From Candidatus Rifleibacteriota bacterium (GTDB lineage Bacteria > Muiribacteriota > Ozemobacteria > Ozemobacterales > Ozemobacteraceae), in assembly GCA_017417215.1 (NCBI GenBank), contig JAFPZP010000066.1, forward strand, positions 18,814 through 82,813: 64,000 nucleotides of DNA, read 5' to 3'. A model generated the notes under the pieces. That model was given only the letters and a program-made list of their open reading frames with translations. It searched no databases and had not been told where the DNA came from. Shown here piece after piece: positions 53,242-61,523 of the stretch. Position numbers and translations under genes: made by a program. How positions within the stretch are numbered: the first letter of the stretch is position 1; every line of letters starts with the position of its first letter.

Positions 53242-54438
53242 TCAATCGATTTTGCGTTCTTCAACAGGGACGTCATTTATATATATCTGTAATTTACTAT
53301 TCGGCACAATGGGCACTTTTACTTTAATACTATCTAAAGGCTTATGAGTGCCTGCGTAAATTTGTTCTCTTCCATCTGGTTTTATATGTATGAATTTAAC
53401 TTCTTTTGGCATAAAACCGTCTGGCATTACATAAATAACATCTTTAGTTGGTTTACTGGGTTGTATTGGAATTTGTTGCTGAGTAACAGGCTTAGCAACA
53501 ATTTCTGTTGTTTCTTTAGGTTTGGATTCAACTACAGTAACTGGTTTTTCAACATCTTTTTTATTGGAATCAGTTGTAGTTGTTGGCTTGTTTTCTGCAA
53601 CAGGTTTAGGTGTTTGAATAGGAGTTGGAGTAATACTAAATTCAAACTTCTTAATATCGTCTGCAGAAGCTGTACCTGCATCACTACCAGAAGAAACTAA
53701 TATGTTTACTACTTCGCCTTTTCTTAGATAAGAATAGGGTGATGGTGAAGTAGAGATAACTTGATATTTTGCTCTGTTAGAATCAGGTTTAGAATAAATT
53801 CTTCCTGTATTAAATCCCCAGGATTTAATTCTTTCTTTAGCAGTATCAAGATTAATACCAGTTAGGTTAGGTAAAGGAAGGGTTTCTGGTTTTTTTCCTA
53901 AGCTTATTAAAAGGTCAACGTTTTTATTAACACCGTATTCTTCTGAAGAAAGGGGTGATTGTCCAACTATTCTATCTGGTGATATTTTATCAGAAAAAAC
54001 ATAAGCAGAATTCCCTTGAATAAGCTGAGAATTCATAAGAGCTACGTCTACTTCTCTCATGCTTTTTCCAATAAGATTAGGAACGCTAACTTTCTGGAGT
54101 CCTAGAGATACTGTAATTAATACTTGTTTCCCTGGTTTTACTATTGTTCCTGGGTCAGGATACTGTGCAATGACATGTCCTTTAGGTTGACGATCATCGT
54201 ATTTTTGGTCTCGAATAACAACTTCAATTTCTTTGGGTTTCATTTGCATTACTTCAGATGTATGTCTACTTCTGAAGTCTGGTACTAATATGTTTCCACC
54301 GCTTCTATTGAAGAATTCGTTCAATTTGTTGTAGGCAAAAATACTACCACCAACTAATATTGCTGCTAAGATAACTAAGAGTATAGTCATCTTTAGCATT
54401 ACACCAAGACAGGAATCACTATTTTTTTTCTTGCTCAT
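53242..54438 (-). CDS. Membrane-anchored PASTA-domain protein
   Basis: ATG 54438 is preferred (AGGTAAAG in front; MSKKKNSDSCLG then a membrane helix at about 18-38). The 398-residue protein has three PASTA-like domains, about 50-250 (ILVPDFRSR, VSVPNLIGKSMREVDVAL, LPLPNLTGINLDTAKERI). A Pro/Thr/Lys-rich linker (about 265-335) and a small C-terminal domain follow. PASTA domains bind peptidoglycan fragments or lipid II. In PrkC and PknB they are fused to a kinase; here the kinase-like part is the next gene. It overlaps rlmN by 20 nt. Confidence 0.88.
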   Translation of the reverse strand: MSKKKNSDSCLGVMLKMTILLVILAAILVGGSIFAYNKLNEFFNRSGGNILVPDFRSRHTSEVMQMKPKEIEVVIRDQKYDDRQPKGHVIAQYPDPGTIVKPGKQVLITVSLGLQKVSVPNLIGKSMREVDVALMNSQLIQGNSAYVFSDKISPDRIVGQSPLSSEEYGVNKNVDLLISLGKKPETLPLPNLTGINLDTAKERIKSWGFNTGRIYSKPDSNRAKYQVISTSPSPYSYLRKGEVVNILVSSGSDAGTASADDIKKFEFSITPTPIQTPKPVAENKPTTTTDSNKKDVEKPVTVVESKPKETTEIVAKPVTQQQIPIQPSKPTKDVIYVMPDGFMPKEVKFIHIKPDGREQIYAGTHKPLDSIKVKVPIVPNSKLQIYINDVPVEERKID

Positions 54439-55462
54439 ATGCTTTACCTGCAAGTTGACCACAGGCTGCCATAATTTCTTGTCCGCGGGACTTTCTGACT
54501 GTTACGGGTATGCCTGCTTTTTTTAAGATTTTCCTGAATTCTTTTTCATTCTTTTCAGGAGATTGTTCGTACTTAGAACCTTTGAACTTATTGAATCTGA
54601 CAATATTGACGTGAACAAGTAAACCTTCGCAGAAGTTTACAAGGTTCATTGCATCATTATATTGATCATTTACGTTTTTAAGCAGAGTTACTTCAAGAGT
54701 TACTCTGCGGTTTGTTTTGGCACAATAATCACTAATAGCTTCTCTTAGGATTTCCAAAGGATATCTTTTGTTCATTGGAACTAAAATATCGCGAGCATGA
54801 TTATCTGCTACGTGAAGTGAAACAGCTAAGTTAACTTCTCCTGGTCTATTGGCGAAATCTCTGATTCCGTCAACCATTCCAGAAGTTGAAACTGTTATTC
54901 TTCGAGTTGCCAAGCCTAATCCGTTTTTATCAGTTAAAATATCTATTGCTTCAAAAAGGGCTTTTCGATTGGCAAAAGGTTCACCCATTCCCATAAAAAC
55001 TATGTTTGTTGGTTTTTGGCCAGTCTTTTTAACAAGAATCATAACTTGAAGAACCATTTCTTCAGCAGATAGATTTCTTTTAAAACCTTGTTTACCTGTG
55101 CGACAAAAAGCGCAGTTTACAGCACAGCCTACTTGAGTTGAAAGACAAAAAGTCATCGAGTCTTCGCCTGGTATAGCGACAGCTTCGATTAATTCTCCAT
55201 CAGCTAATTTAATTAAGGCTTTTCCGGTTTTATCTTCAGAATCGATTTCATATTTTTCAACAGGAGGAAGAATTTTTGGAAAAGCTTCTTTTAGCTTTTG
55301 GCGGTCAGATACTGACAAATTAGTCATTTCATCAAATGAAAAAACAAATTTTTTAAATATCCAATCTCGAATTTGATTACATCTAAAAGCAGGCATCCCA
55401 AGCTCTGTAATCTTGTTCTTTAACTCATCAATACCAGATAAAAATAAGCAATTTGCGGTCAT
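54419..55462 (-). CDS. rlmN: Dual-specificity rRNA/tRNA adenine-C2 methyltransferase RlmN
   Basis: RlmN is a radical SAM enzyme methylating A2503 of 23S rRNA and A37 of some tRNAs. The 347-residue protein has the cluster motif C113-x3-C117-x2-C120 (VGCAVNCAFCRTGKQGF), NIVFMGMGEP, ITVSTSGMVDGI, and the acceptor cysteine near 334 in SRGQEIMAACGQLAG. It begins the minus-strand unit that continues with the PASTA protein, pseudokinase and rpe. No clear promoter is seen in the repeat-rich region upstream. Confidence 0.96.
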   Translation of the reverse strand: MTANCLFLSGIDELKNKITELGMPAFRCNQIRDWIFKKFVFSFDEMTNLSVSDRQKLKEAFPKILPPVEKYEIDSEDKTGKALIKLADGELIEAVAIPGEDSMTFCLSTQVGCAVNCAFCRTGKQGFKRNLSAEEMVLQVMILVKKTGQKPTNIVFMGMGEPFANRKALFEAIDILTDKNGLGLATRRITVSTSGMVDGIRDFANRPGEVNLAVSLHVADNHARDILVPMNKRYPLEILREAISDYCAKTNRRVTLEVTLLKNVNDQYNDAMNLVNFCEGLLVHVNIVRFNKFKGSKYEQSPEKNEKEFRKILKKAGIPVTVRKSRGQEIMAACGQLAGKAYEQEKK

Positions 55463-55549
55463 TTTATACCCTTTCTTTTTTAGGGTATCGGCAGAATATG
55501 GTAAAGATAGTATAGGGAAAAGGGAGTAGGGAGGAGGGAGAAGGGAGAA

Positions 55550-55597
55550 AATCCCCCAGTCTACTTTGTAGACATCCCCCTTTAAGAAAGGGGGTAT
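55550..55597. repeat. R3 intergenic repeat, core copy
   Basis: aaaatcccccagtctac then tttgtagacatccccc and tttaagaaagggggt match 61367-61413 and, inverted, 11330-11380. It is flanked by a gggagaaggga tract (55514-55550) and an atcttatatctt tract (55606-55642). Confidence 0.8.
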
Positions 55598-55637
55598 TTT
55601 ATTGGTATCTTCTATCTTAAATCTTATATCTTATATC

Positions 55638-57365
55638 TTAATTAAGATTGAACTTATCGAGCATGTCACCCATCATCTGAACCAATGTAAGAAGTTCTTT
55701 GGTTACGCTAATATATTGTCTTATATGGGCCAATTGTTCATTAACTGCAGAAGCAACACGTTTTGTTCCTTCAGAGGTGATTTTGGTTGCACCAGTTATG
55801 CTTTCTATGCTTCCTCTTAACGAATCAATATTTTGTGATTGTTCTGTTGAAGCATTACTTATATCTTGAATCATTTTGTTAACATTAGAAACAGAAGTAA
55901 CTATTTTATCAAGGTTATTACCTGCAAGATTTGCAATATTAACACCTTCTATAACTTTAGTTGCACCGCGGTTGATTGTTTCAACAGCTCTACCTGTTTT
56001 CTTAAGCATTTCTTTAATTTTCTTGCTGATATCTTCTGCAGCTTCACCAGATTCTTCAGCTAGCTTTTTAACTTCATCAGCAACAACGCTGAAACCTTGT
56101 CCGTGTTCACCGGCACGTGCTGCTTCAATTGCTGCATTTAAAGCAAGAAGGTTAGTTTGATATGCGATGTTGGTGATTGTGTTAACTATTTCACCGATTT
56201 GCATACTTGCAGAGTTTAGGTTTTCGATAACGTCTTCAAGACCTAAAACTTCGTCTTTTATAGATTCCATTGTATCAATGGTTTCGCTAACGGCATTTTT
56301 ACCTTCGCCGGCTATTGCTGCTGTTTCGGCGCTGTCTGTAGCTGCTTCATGAGAACGGTCTGCAATAGTTTGGGCTGAAGCTGAAACTTCTTGTATATGG
56401 GCAGTAGTTGAATCTAGTGTATTTGCAATATAGTTAGAACTTCTTGAAATTTCCTGAACATCTGTAAAGAACTGTTTAACATTATCATCAGAGAAAACTG
56501 ACATAACAGTAAGAGGTTCAAGTTTTCTCCCAATTTCCTGGGCTATTGAATAAGATTCTTGAAGCAATGTTTTAGCTGTTGCTAAAAAACTATCAAATTG
56601 AATTGCACATTCTAATATGTCTTGAGGGGTATTATCTTTTTCGTTCTGGAAACTTTTTAGTCTTTCTGTGATGTTTTTAAATGGGCTAGTTGAATGGCTA
56701 ATAAAGAACCAAAGTATTAATAGCGTAAATATAACAAATACGCATGAAGCATAGAAGAATATTCTTTGATATATTTCTAGGCTTTTTATTGCTTTATCGA
56801 GCTTATCAAGATCGTCAAATTTGCTGCTGATAAATTCATCAAGGCATCTGGCTTCTTGAGCTTTTATTTCTATTATGCTGTCTGCTTCTGCAATCGCTTT
56901 GCTCTTAGCTTCAACAAGCTCTTCATGAGTAAGTAAGCGAGGTTTCTTTTCAGTATTCCCTTCTTCGTTATCTTTGTTTTCTGATTTTTTATCAGATTCT
57001 TCTTCAGTTTCTTCATCTGATTCTTCAACTATTTCAACATCATTATCGCCTTTGGAAGTATCACTTTCAGAATCATCTTCTGATTCTTCTTTTTCTGCTT
57101 TGGAGTTCTCTTCAGAATTTTCTTCTTCTTCTTCGGGTATTTCTATTTGAAAAGATTCTAGTGGCATTTCAGCAATCTCTTCACGACTAGGAGTTTCACC
57201 AATTTGTCTTAATTGACCACAAATACCTTTGATTCCAATAATAACTCCTTTTGTTTGAAAAATGACTTTATGCATACTAAAAATAATGTTTGCTACTAAA
57301 ACAGGAATAATGATTAAAAAGAATGCTAAGAACACTATTTTAGTTTGAAGAGATATCTTTTTCAT
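55638..57365 (-). CDS. Methyl-accepting chemotaxis protein with acidic periplasmic segment
   Basis: The 575-residue receptor has a membrane helix at about 9-31, a periplasmic region and a second helix at about 202-223. A cytoplasmic signalling domain follows, with the hairpin tip [39 protein letters not shown]. The periplasmic part contains about 65 residues (76-140) made almost only of Glu, Asp, Ser, Lys and Asn, with no recognisable sensor domain. It is the only chemoreceptor in the window. It lies 71 bp after tsaC and is probably separately transcribed. Confidence 0.92.
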   Translation of the reverse strand: MKKISLQTKIVFLAFFLIIIPVLVANIIFSMHKVIFQTKGVIIGIKGICGQLRQIGETPSREEIAEMPLESFQIEIPEEEEENSEENSKAEKEESEDDSESDTSKGDNDVEIVEESDEETEEESDKKSENKDNEEGNTEKKPRLLTHEELVEAKSKAIAEADSIIEIKAQEARCLDEFISSKFDDLDKLDKAIKSLEIYQRIFFYASCVFVIFTLLILWFFISHSTSPFKNITERLKSFQNEKDNTPQDILECAIQFDSFLATAKTLLQESYSIAQEIGRKLEPLTVMSVFSDDNVKQFFTDVQEISRSSNYIANTLDSTTAHIQEVSASAQTIADRSHEAATDSAETAAIAGEGKNAVSETIDTMESIKDEVLGLEDVIENLNSASMQIGEIVNTITNIAYQTNLLALNAAIEAARAGEHGQGFSVVADEVKKLAEESGEAAEDISKKIKEMLKKTGRAVETINRGATKVIEGVNIANLAGNNLDKIVTSVSNVNKMIQDISNASTEQSQNIDSLRGSIESITGATKITSEGTKRVASAVNEQLAHIRQYISVTKELLTLVQMMGDMLDKFNLN

Positions 57366-57436
57366 TTAATTTACCACTTGATGTTGAATAGAATGTACCT
57401 ATTGTATCACAAACTAATGTTTTTATCAGCTAAAGC

Positions 57437-58045
57437 TTATATTTTAATAAGGATTTTCCCTTGTCTTAATATTTTAGGTGGAAAGCTAGTGAAATCCACA
57501 ACAGTAGATGGAACTCCACTAGGTAAAACTCCATCATCAATAAACCAGTCTATTTCATTAGAAAATTCTTTGGCTATATTGTCTGGATTTGTGTCAGAAG
57601 GAGCTCCAGAACGATTGGCACTAGTTGTTAGTAATTTTACGGGAAGATAATTCAATAGTTTCAGTAGTTCCTTGTGGTTTGGTGCTCTAACGCCAATTGT
57701 AGGGAAGGCAAAATCCGATAACTCTCCATTGGATGGTTTTTGAAGTACCGCTGTTAATCCGCCTGGCCAATTATCATTTATTATTGTCTTACTTTCTTCG
57801 TTTGCTTTCAAACCAAGTTTATCTAATTCTTTTACATCGGTTACGAAAAGAATTAGAGGCTTTCTAGAGTCACGGTTCTTTATTTTATAAACTTTTTCTA
57901 TAGCTTCTTTTGAATTGAAAGAAACTGCAAAGCCATATAGTGTGTCTGTGGGAATAACTGCTACAGCACCATTTTTCATGTCTTTGCAAAATTGGTTTAA
58001 AGAATTATTATCATTAAGTAAATCTTTTATTTTTATTCTTTTCAT
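57437..58045 (-). CDS. tsaC: Threonylcarbamoyl-AMP synthase (Sua5/YrdC family)
   Basis: The enzyme makes threonylcarbamoyl-AMP for the t6A37 tRNA modification. The 202-residue protein is the single-domain YrdC/TsaC type without the Sua5 C-terminal domain. Motifs are VIPTDTLYGFAVSF, KIKNRDSRKPLILF, WPGGLTAVL, IGVRAPNH and TTSANRSGAPSDTN. Its start directly abuts the prmC stop. The punA-prfA-prmC-tsaC order is a common arrangement. Confidence 0.93.
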   Translation of the reverse strand: MKRIKIKDLLNDNNSLNQFCKDMKNGAVAVIPTDTLYGFAVSFNSKEAIEKVYKIKNRDSRKPLILFVTDVKELDKLGLKANEESKTIINDNWPGGLTAVLQKPSNGELSDFAFPTIGVRAPNHKELLKLLNYLPVKLLTTSANRSGAPSDTNPDNIAKEFSNEIDWFIDDGVLPSGVPSTVVDFTSFPPKILRQGKILIKI

Positions 58046-58921
58046 TTATTGTTTATCCTTACCCAATTGAAGAACAAAGTATCTTTCTTTACCAGCAAAG
58101 TCATTTCCTTCTTTTATAATTTTCCAACATGATGAAAGCAGTTTTTTTATTTCGTTTCTCTGCCCATGACCATGTTCAAAAATTAAAAGACCTTTATTTT
58201 TCAATATTTTTTCGGCTTGTTTAAGCAGTTTGCTAATTATATCTAAGCCATTTATTCCGCCATCAAGAGCTAAATGAGGTTCATAATCAACTACTTCTGG
58301 CATTAAACTCTTTATTTCATCAGAATTGATATATGGAGGGTTAGAGATAATTACATCTAATGAGTCTGCGGAAAATACTTCAAGTAAATCTGATTTAATC
58401 AAGCTAAGTCTTGATTTTAACTCAGAGTATTTTAACAGATTGCTATTAGCCTTTTCTAGAGCTTTATCGGAAATATCAACCAAATATCCAATAGATTCTT
58501 GAAAATATTTTGCCATTGCTAGTCCAAGAATACCAGTTCCTGTTCCTATATCTGCAAAATGAAAATCAGCTTTAATGGAACAATCTTTTATGGCTTTTTC
58601 AGCAGCCAAAAAAACTTCTTCGGTTTCTTGTCTAGGAATAAGTGCTCCTGAACCAACGTTTACTTCAAGGTCTAAAAAGCTCCATTCGCCAAGAATGTAT
58701 TGAAGGGGTTCGTGTTTAAGCCTACGTTCTATCAACTTTTGGAATTGGTTGTAAAAATCATCTGAAACAGGCTTATTCCAATAAAATGGGAGCTTGGTAT
58801 ATTCGATTTCAAGTATTTTAGATGCAATAAGATTTGCGTTTAGTTTTGCGTCTTCGATACCTGCGTTTTCTAGAGTCTGAACTGTATCGTTTAAAAGTGC
58901 TTTTATAGTCTGAAAAGTCAT
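58046..58921 (-). CDS. prmC: Release factor glutamine methyltransferase PrmC
   Basis: PrmC methylates the GGQ glutamine of release factors. The 291-residue enzyme has the N-terminal helical domain, LQYILGEWSFLDLEVNVGSGALIPRQET-type signature (GALIPRQETEEV), motif I FADIGTGTGILGLAMA, and the catalytic IISNPPYI. prfA, its substrate gene, lies just upstream, but a 175-bp gap holding an R2 element separates them. tsaC follows without a gap. Confidence 0.95.
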   Translation of the reverse strand: MTFQTIKALLNDTVQTLENAGIEDAKLNANLIASKILEIEYTKLPFYWNKPVSDDFYNQFQKLIERRLKHEPLQYILGEWSFLDLEVNVGSGALIPRQETEEVFLAAEKAIKDCSIKADFHFADIGTGTGILGLAMAKYFQESIGYLVDISDKALEKANSNLLKYSELKSRLSLIKSDLLEVFSADSLDVIISNPPYINSDEIKSLMPEVVDYEPHLALDGGINGLDIISKLLKQAEKILKNKGLLIFEHGHGQRNEIKKLLSSCWKIIKEGNDFAGKERYFVLQLGKDKQ

Positions 58922-59004
58922 TTTATATCAATATAGGAACAAATGCTTGCTCGCCGAGGCTGTGTTATAACTAATTTTTAAGTCCAAATTAGATTGTACT
59001 AATT

Positions 59005-59087
59005 GCCCACCCATTGTCATAAACGTATAGCTTTTAGGGGTAAAGTCCATACGCTATACTTTTTATGACAATGGGTAGTCTACAAAA
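59005..59087. repeat. R2 palindromic repeat, copy 2, between prfA and prmC
   Basis: cacccattgtcataaacgta, tagctttt, a central ggggtaaagtcc and gctatactttttatgaca then atgggtagtctac reproduce R2 in the reverse orientation to 17408-17484. It occupies most of the gap in an otherwise tight operon. Confidence 0.87.
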
Positions 59088-59096
59088 ACCAGGGCG

Positions 59097-60170
59097 TCAG
59101 CCTAACTCCTCTTCAGCAAGTTTACGAAGATTGTCTGCTTCAATTAAGGCATCAATTATTTCGTCTAAATTGCCTTCCATTACTTCATCAAGCTTATAGA
59201 GGGTTAAATTGATGCGATGGTCGGTCAAACGTTGTTGTGGGAAATTATATGTTCTAATTCTTTCGGAACGATCGCCACTTCCAACTTGATTACGGCGATT
59301 TTCTGCTCTGGCACTATCTTTTTCTTCTTTTACTTTATCGAAAAGGCGTGCTCTTAAAATTCTTATAGCTTTAGCTTTATTTTTGTGCTGGCTCTTTTCG
59401 TCTTGACAACTTACAACTAAGCCTGTAGGCAGGTGAGTTATTCTAACTGCTGAATCGGTTCTGTTTACACACTGTCCACCAGGACCAGATGCTCTGAAAA
59501 CATCAACTCTTAAATCGTTTTCGTCTATTTGAACGTCAACTTCTTCTGCTTCAGGTAAAACAGCTACAGTGGCGGCAGAAGTATGAATTCTTCCGCCCGC
59601 TTCTGTTTCTGGAACTCTTTGAACGCGATGGACACCGCTTTCAAACTTAAGTTTCCCGAAAACTCCATTACCTTGAATTGAAAAAACTACTTCTTTTATT
59701 CCGCCTAATCCAGTGTCGTTCATGCTCATTAATTCGCATTTCCAACCCTGTTTTTCAGCATATCTGGTATACATACGATAAAGGTCGGCGGCAAAGAGAG
59801 CCGCTTCTTCGCCACCTGTACCTGCACGTATTTCAAAAATGGTATTTTTCTGGTCATCTTCATCTTTTGGTATTAAAAGAAGACGAAGTTGACCTTCCAT
59901 TTTTTCTATTTGAGGTTTCAATTCTGAAACTTCAAGTTCTGCTAGTTCTTTAAGCTCAGGATCTGTTTCTGCTTCAACCATTTCTTCTGCATCTTTAAGC
60001 TTCTTAAGCATAGATGCATATTCATCATAAGCATTGACTATGCCTTCCATTTCAGAACGCTTTTTTGCAAGACGCTGAAATTCTGCTTGATTTGCAATAA
60101 CTTCAGGATTCGTAAGTTTATCTGTTAATTCCTTAAAGTTTTCTTTAACAGATTCGAGCTTTTCTAACAC
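59097..60170 (-). CDS. prfA: Peptide chain release factor 1
   Basis: RF1 terminates translation at UAA and UAG. The 357-residue protein has the helical N-terminal domain and [22 protein letters not shown]. The stop-codon recognition PxT motif reads PET (187-189, in [16 protein letters not shown]), and GGQ is at 231-233 ([13 protein letters not shown]). Family length and the PxT motif identify RF1 rather than RF2. punA lies 6 bp upstream in the same direction. Confidence 0.96.
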   Translation of the reverse strand: MLEKLESVKENFKELTDKLTNPEVIANQAEFQRLAKKRSEMEGIVNAYDEYASMLKKLKDAEEMVEAETDPELKELAELEVSELKPQIEKMEGQLRLLLIPKDEDDQKNTIFEIRAGTGGEEAALFAADLYRMYTRYAEKQGWKCELMSMNDTGLGGIKEVVFSIQGNGVFGKLKFESGVHRVQRVPETEAGGRIHTSAATVAVLPEAEEVDVQIDENDLRVDVFRASGPGGQCVNRTDSAVRITHLPTGLVVSCQDEKSQHKNKAKAIRILRARLFDKVKEEKDSARAENRRNQVGSGDRSERIRTYNFPQQRLTDHRINLTLYKLDEVMEGNLDEIIDALIEADNLRKLAEEELG

Positions 60171-60176
60171 TTTATA

Positions 60177-60992
60177 TTACATCCTACCAATCATGGTTTC
60201 TACTAACTTAATGAAATAAACTTTAGCTTTATCAGCAGCTTCAACAACTTCTGCGTGAGTAGCTTTGGTTTCAGTTTCGCCAGTAGCAATATTGGTAATA
60301 AGGCTGATTCCAAGAACACGTTTAACACCGCAGTGAGCAGCAACAATTACTTCTGGAACTGTTGACATACCAACAGCGTCAGCACCCAAAATTCTGAAAG
60401 CTCTAAGTTCAGCGCCTGTTTCATAGCTTGGACCAGTAACAGCTATATAAACGCCTTTTTCCATTGGAGCGCCTATTTCTTTACCGACTTTTTCAGCTTC
60501 TTCAATAAGGCCTTTATTATAAATACCCTGTATTGCTGGGAATCTTACGCCAAGTTCTTCATCATTAGGACCGATTAATGGGTTGGTACCCATAAAATTG
60601 ATATGATCAGTCATAAGCATAAGGCTACCGACTTTGAATTTAGGATTCAAACCACCAGCGGCGTTAGTTACGATAACGTCTTCGGCGCCGATAGCATGCA
60701 TTACGCGCATTGCAAAAGTAACTGTCTGCATATTGTGGCCTTCATAAAAATGGAAACGACCCTGCATTGCTACAACTACTTTGCCTGATTTTTTACCAAT
60801 AACCAATCTGCCAGCATGACCTTTTACTGTAGAAGCTGGGAAGTGAGGAATATCAGTATATTTAATTACTACAGCATTTTCGAGAGTATCAGCAAAATCA
60901 CCTAAGCCAGAACCAAGAACAACTGCTACAGTTGGTCTTTCTGTAATTTTAGAGAGGATGTATTCTGCTGCTTGTTTAATTTTATTCTTCAT
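60177..60992 (-). CDS. punA: Purine nucleoside phosphorylase
   Basis: The enzyme phosphorolyses purine nucleosides to base and ribose 1-phosphate. The 271-residue trimeric-type protein has VAVVLGSGLGDFADTL, GHAGRLVIG, GRFHFYEGH, VTNAAGGLN, GPSYETGAELRAFRILGADAVGMSTVPEVIVA and the base-binding SLITNIATG. It heads the punA-prfA-prmC-tsaC unit and has a promoter-like sequence upstream. Confidence 0.95.
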   Translation of the reverse strand: MKNKIKQAAEYILSKITERPTVAVVLGSGLGDFADTLENAVVIKYTDIPHFPASTVKGHAGRLVIGKKSGKVVVAMQGRFHFYEGHNMQTVTFAMRVMHAIGAEDVIVTNAAGGLNPKFKVGSLMLMTDHINFMGTNPLIGPNDEELGVRFPAIQGIYNKGLIEEAEKVGKEIGAPMEKGVYIAVTGPSYETGAELRAFRILGADAVGMSTVPEVIVAAHCGVKRVLGISLITNIATGETETKATHAEVVEAADKAKVYFIKLVETMIGRM

Positions 60993-61038
60993 ATCATTTG
61001 CCTTTCGTACATAAAAATTGTTTTTTTAAACCGATAAA

Positions 61039-61067
61039 AAGTTATCACGTAGCTTAAAATGTGTCAA
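61039..61067 (-). promoter_or_regulatory. Sigma-70-like promoter for punA operon
   Basis: Minus strand TTGACA (61062-61067), 17 bp, TAACTT (61039-61044), about 46 bp before the punA ATG. The -10 is weak. Confidence 0.45.
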
Positions 61068-61142
61068 ATATTTATTGAGGAAGATAGAAGATTTAAGATA
61101 GAAGATGGAAGATAGCCAAGTGAAACTTGGCGTGGTGAGTGA

Positions 61143-61263
61143 GCGGACAGTAGACGCGAGACCTTCTATTCTCCGCACAAGGCTCGTTCCCTCAAAGTTT
61201 ATTCGTAGGTAAAAATTAACAGAGACCGCGGAGGAGAATAAGGTCGAACAAGCAACTGTCCGC
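61143..61263. repeat. R1 palindromic repeat, full copy (121 bp), inverted
   Basis: gcggacagt (61143-61151) and actgtccgc (61255-61263) bound an element of the same length and content as 825-945 but in the opposite orientation, with shared ctccgcacaaggctcgtt and agagaccgcggaggagaat. Confidence 0.87.
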
Positions 61264-61299
61264 TTTTAAAGAAATTGAGAGCGGAGAGCATTAGAGCTA

Positions 61300-61417
61300 A
61301 GGGGATTGTTTTAGATTCACTTCAAGTCTTCGGACTTGACTTTGTAGTGCTTAGCAAAGTTCACGAAAATCCCCCAGTCTACTTCGTAGCCATCCCCCTT
61401 TGAGAAAGGGGGTCTTT
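61300..61417. repeat. R3 intergenic repeat, long copy
   Basis: It starts aaggggattgttttag, passes caagtcttcggacttg and ends in the aatcccccagtctac...gagaaagggggt core. It is the reverse complement layout of 11330-11446. Confidence 0.78.
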
Positions 61418-61423
61418 TAGAGA

Positions 61424-61505
61424 GTAGTCTACACATTGTCATAAAAAGTATAGCGTATGGGCTTTAGCCCTAAAAGCTATACGTTTATGACAATGGGTAG
61501 GCTAC
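61424..61505. repeat. R2 palindromic repeat, copy 3
   Basis: Same orientation and nearly the same sequence as 17408-17484 (cattgtcataaaaagtatag, gggctttagccc, ctatacgtttatgacaatgg), flanked by gtagtctac and gtaggctac. It ends 18 bp before the stop of the next gene. Confidence 0.88.
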
Positions 61506-61523
61506 AAATAATTACAATAAAAA

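Larger units (their letters stand above)
60993..61523. other. Intergenic region packed with R1, R3 and R2 repeats
   Basis: Apart from the punA promoter region (60993-61070), the gap consists of repeats laid end to end: an agatagaagat tract (61079-61115), R1 (61143-61263), a short linker, R3 (61300-61417) and R2 (61424-61505). No ORF or RNA gene is supported. Confidence 0.8.

Noticed and set aside
59601..59615. PET in place of PAT in the RF1 stop-codon motif
   Set aside because: The motif is PxT with a variable middle residue; this alone gives no reason to expect altered codon reading.
825..61505. R1/R2/R3 as a CRISPR array
   Set aside because: Copies are far apart and palindromic, with no regular spacers and no cas genes.
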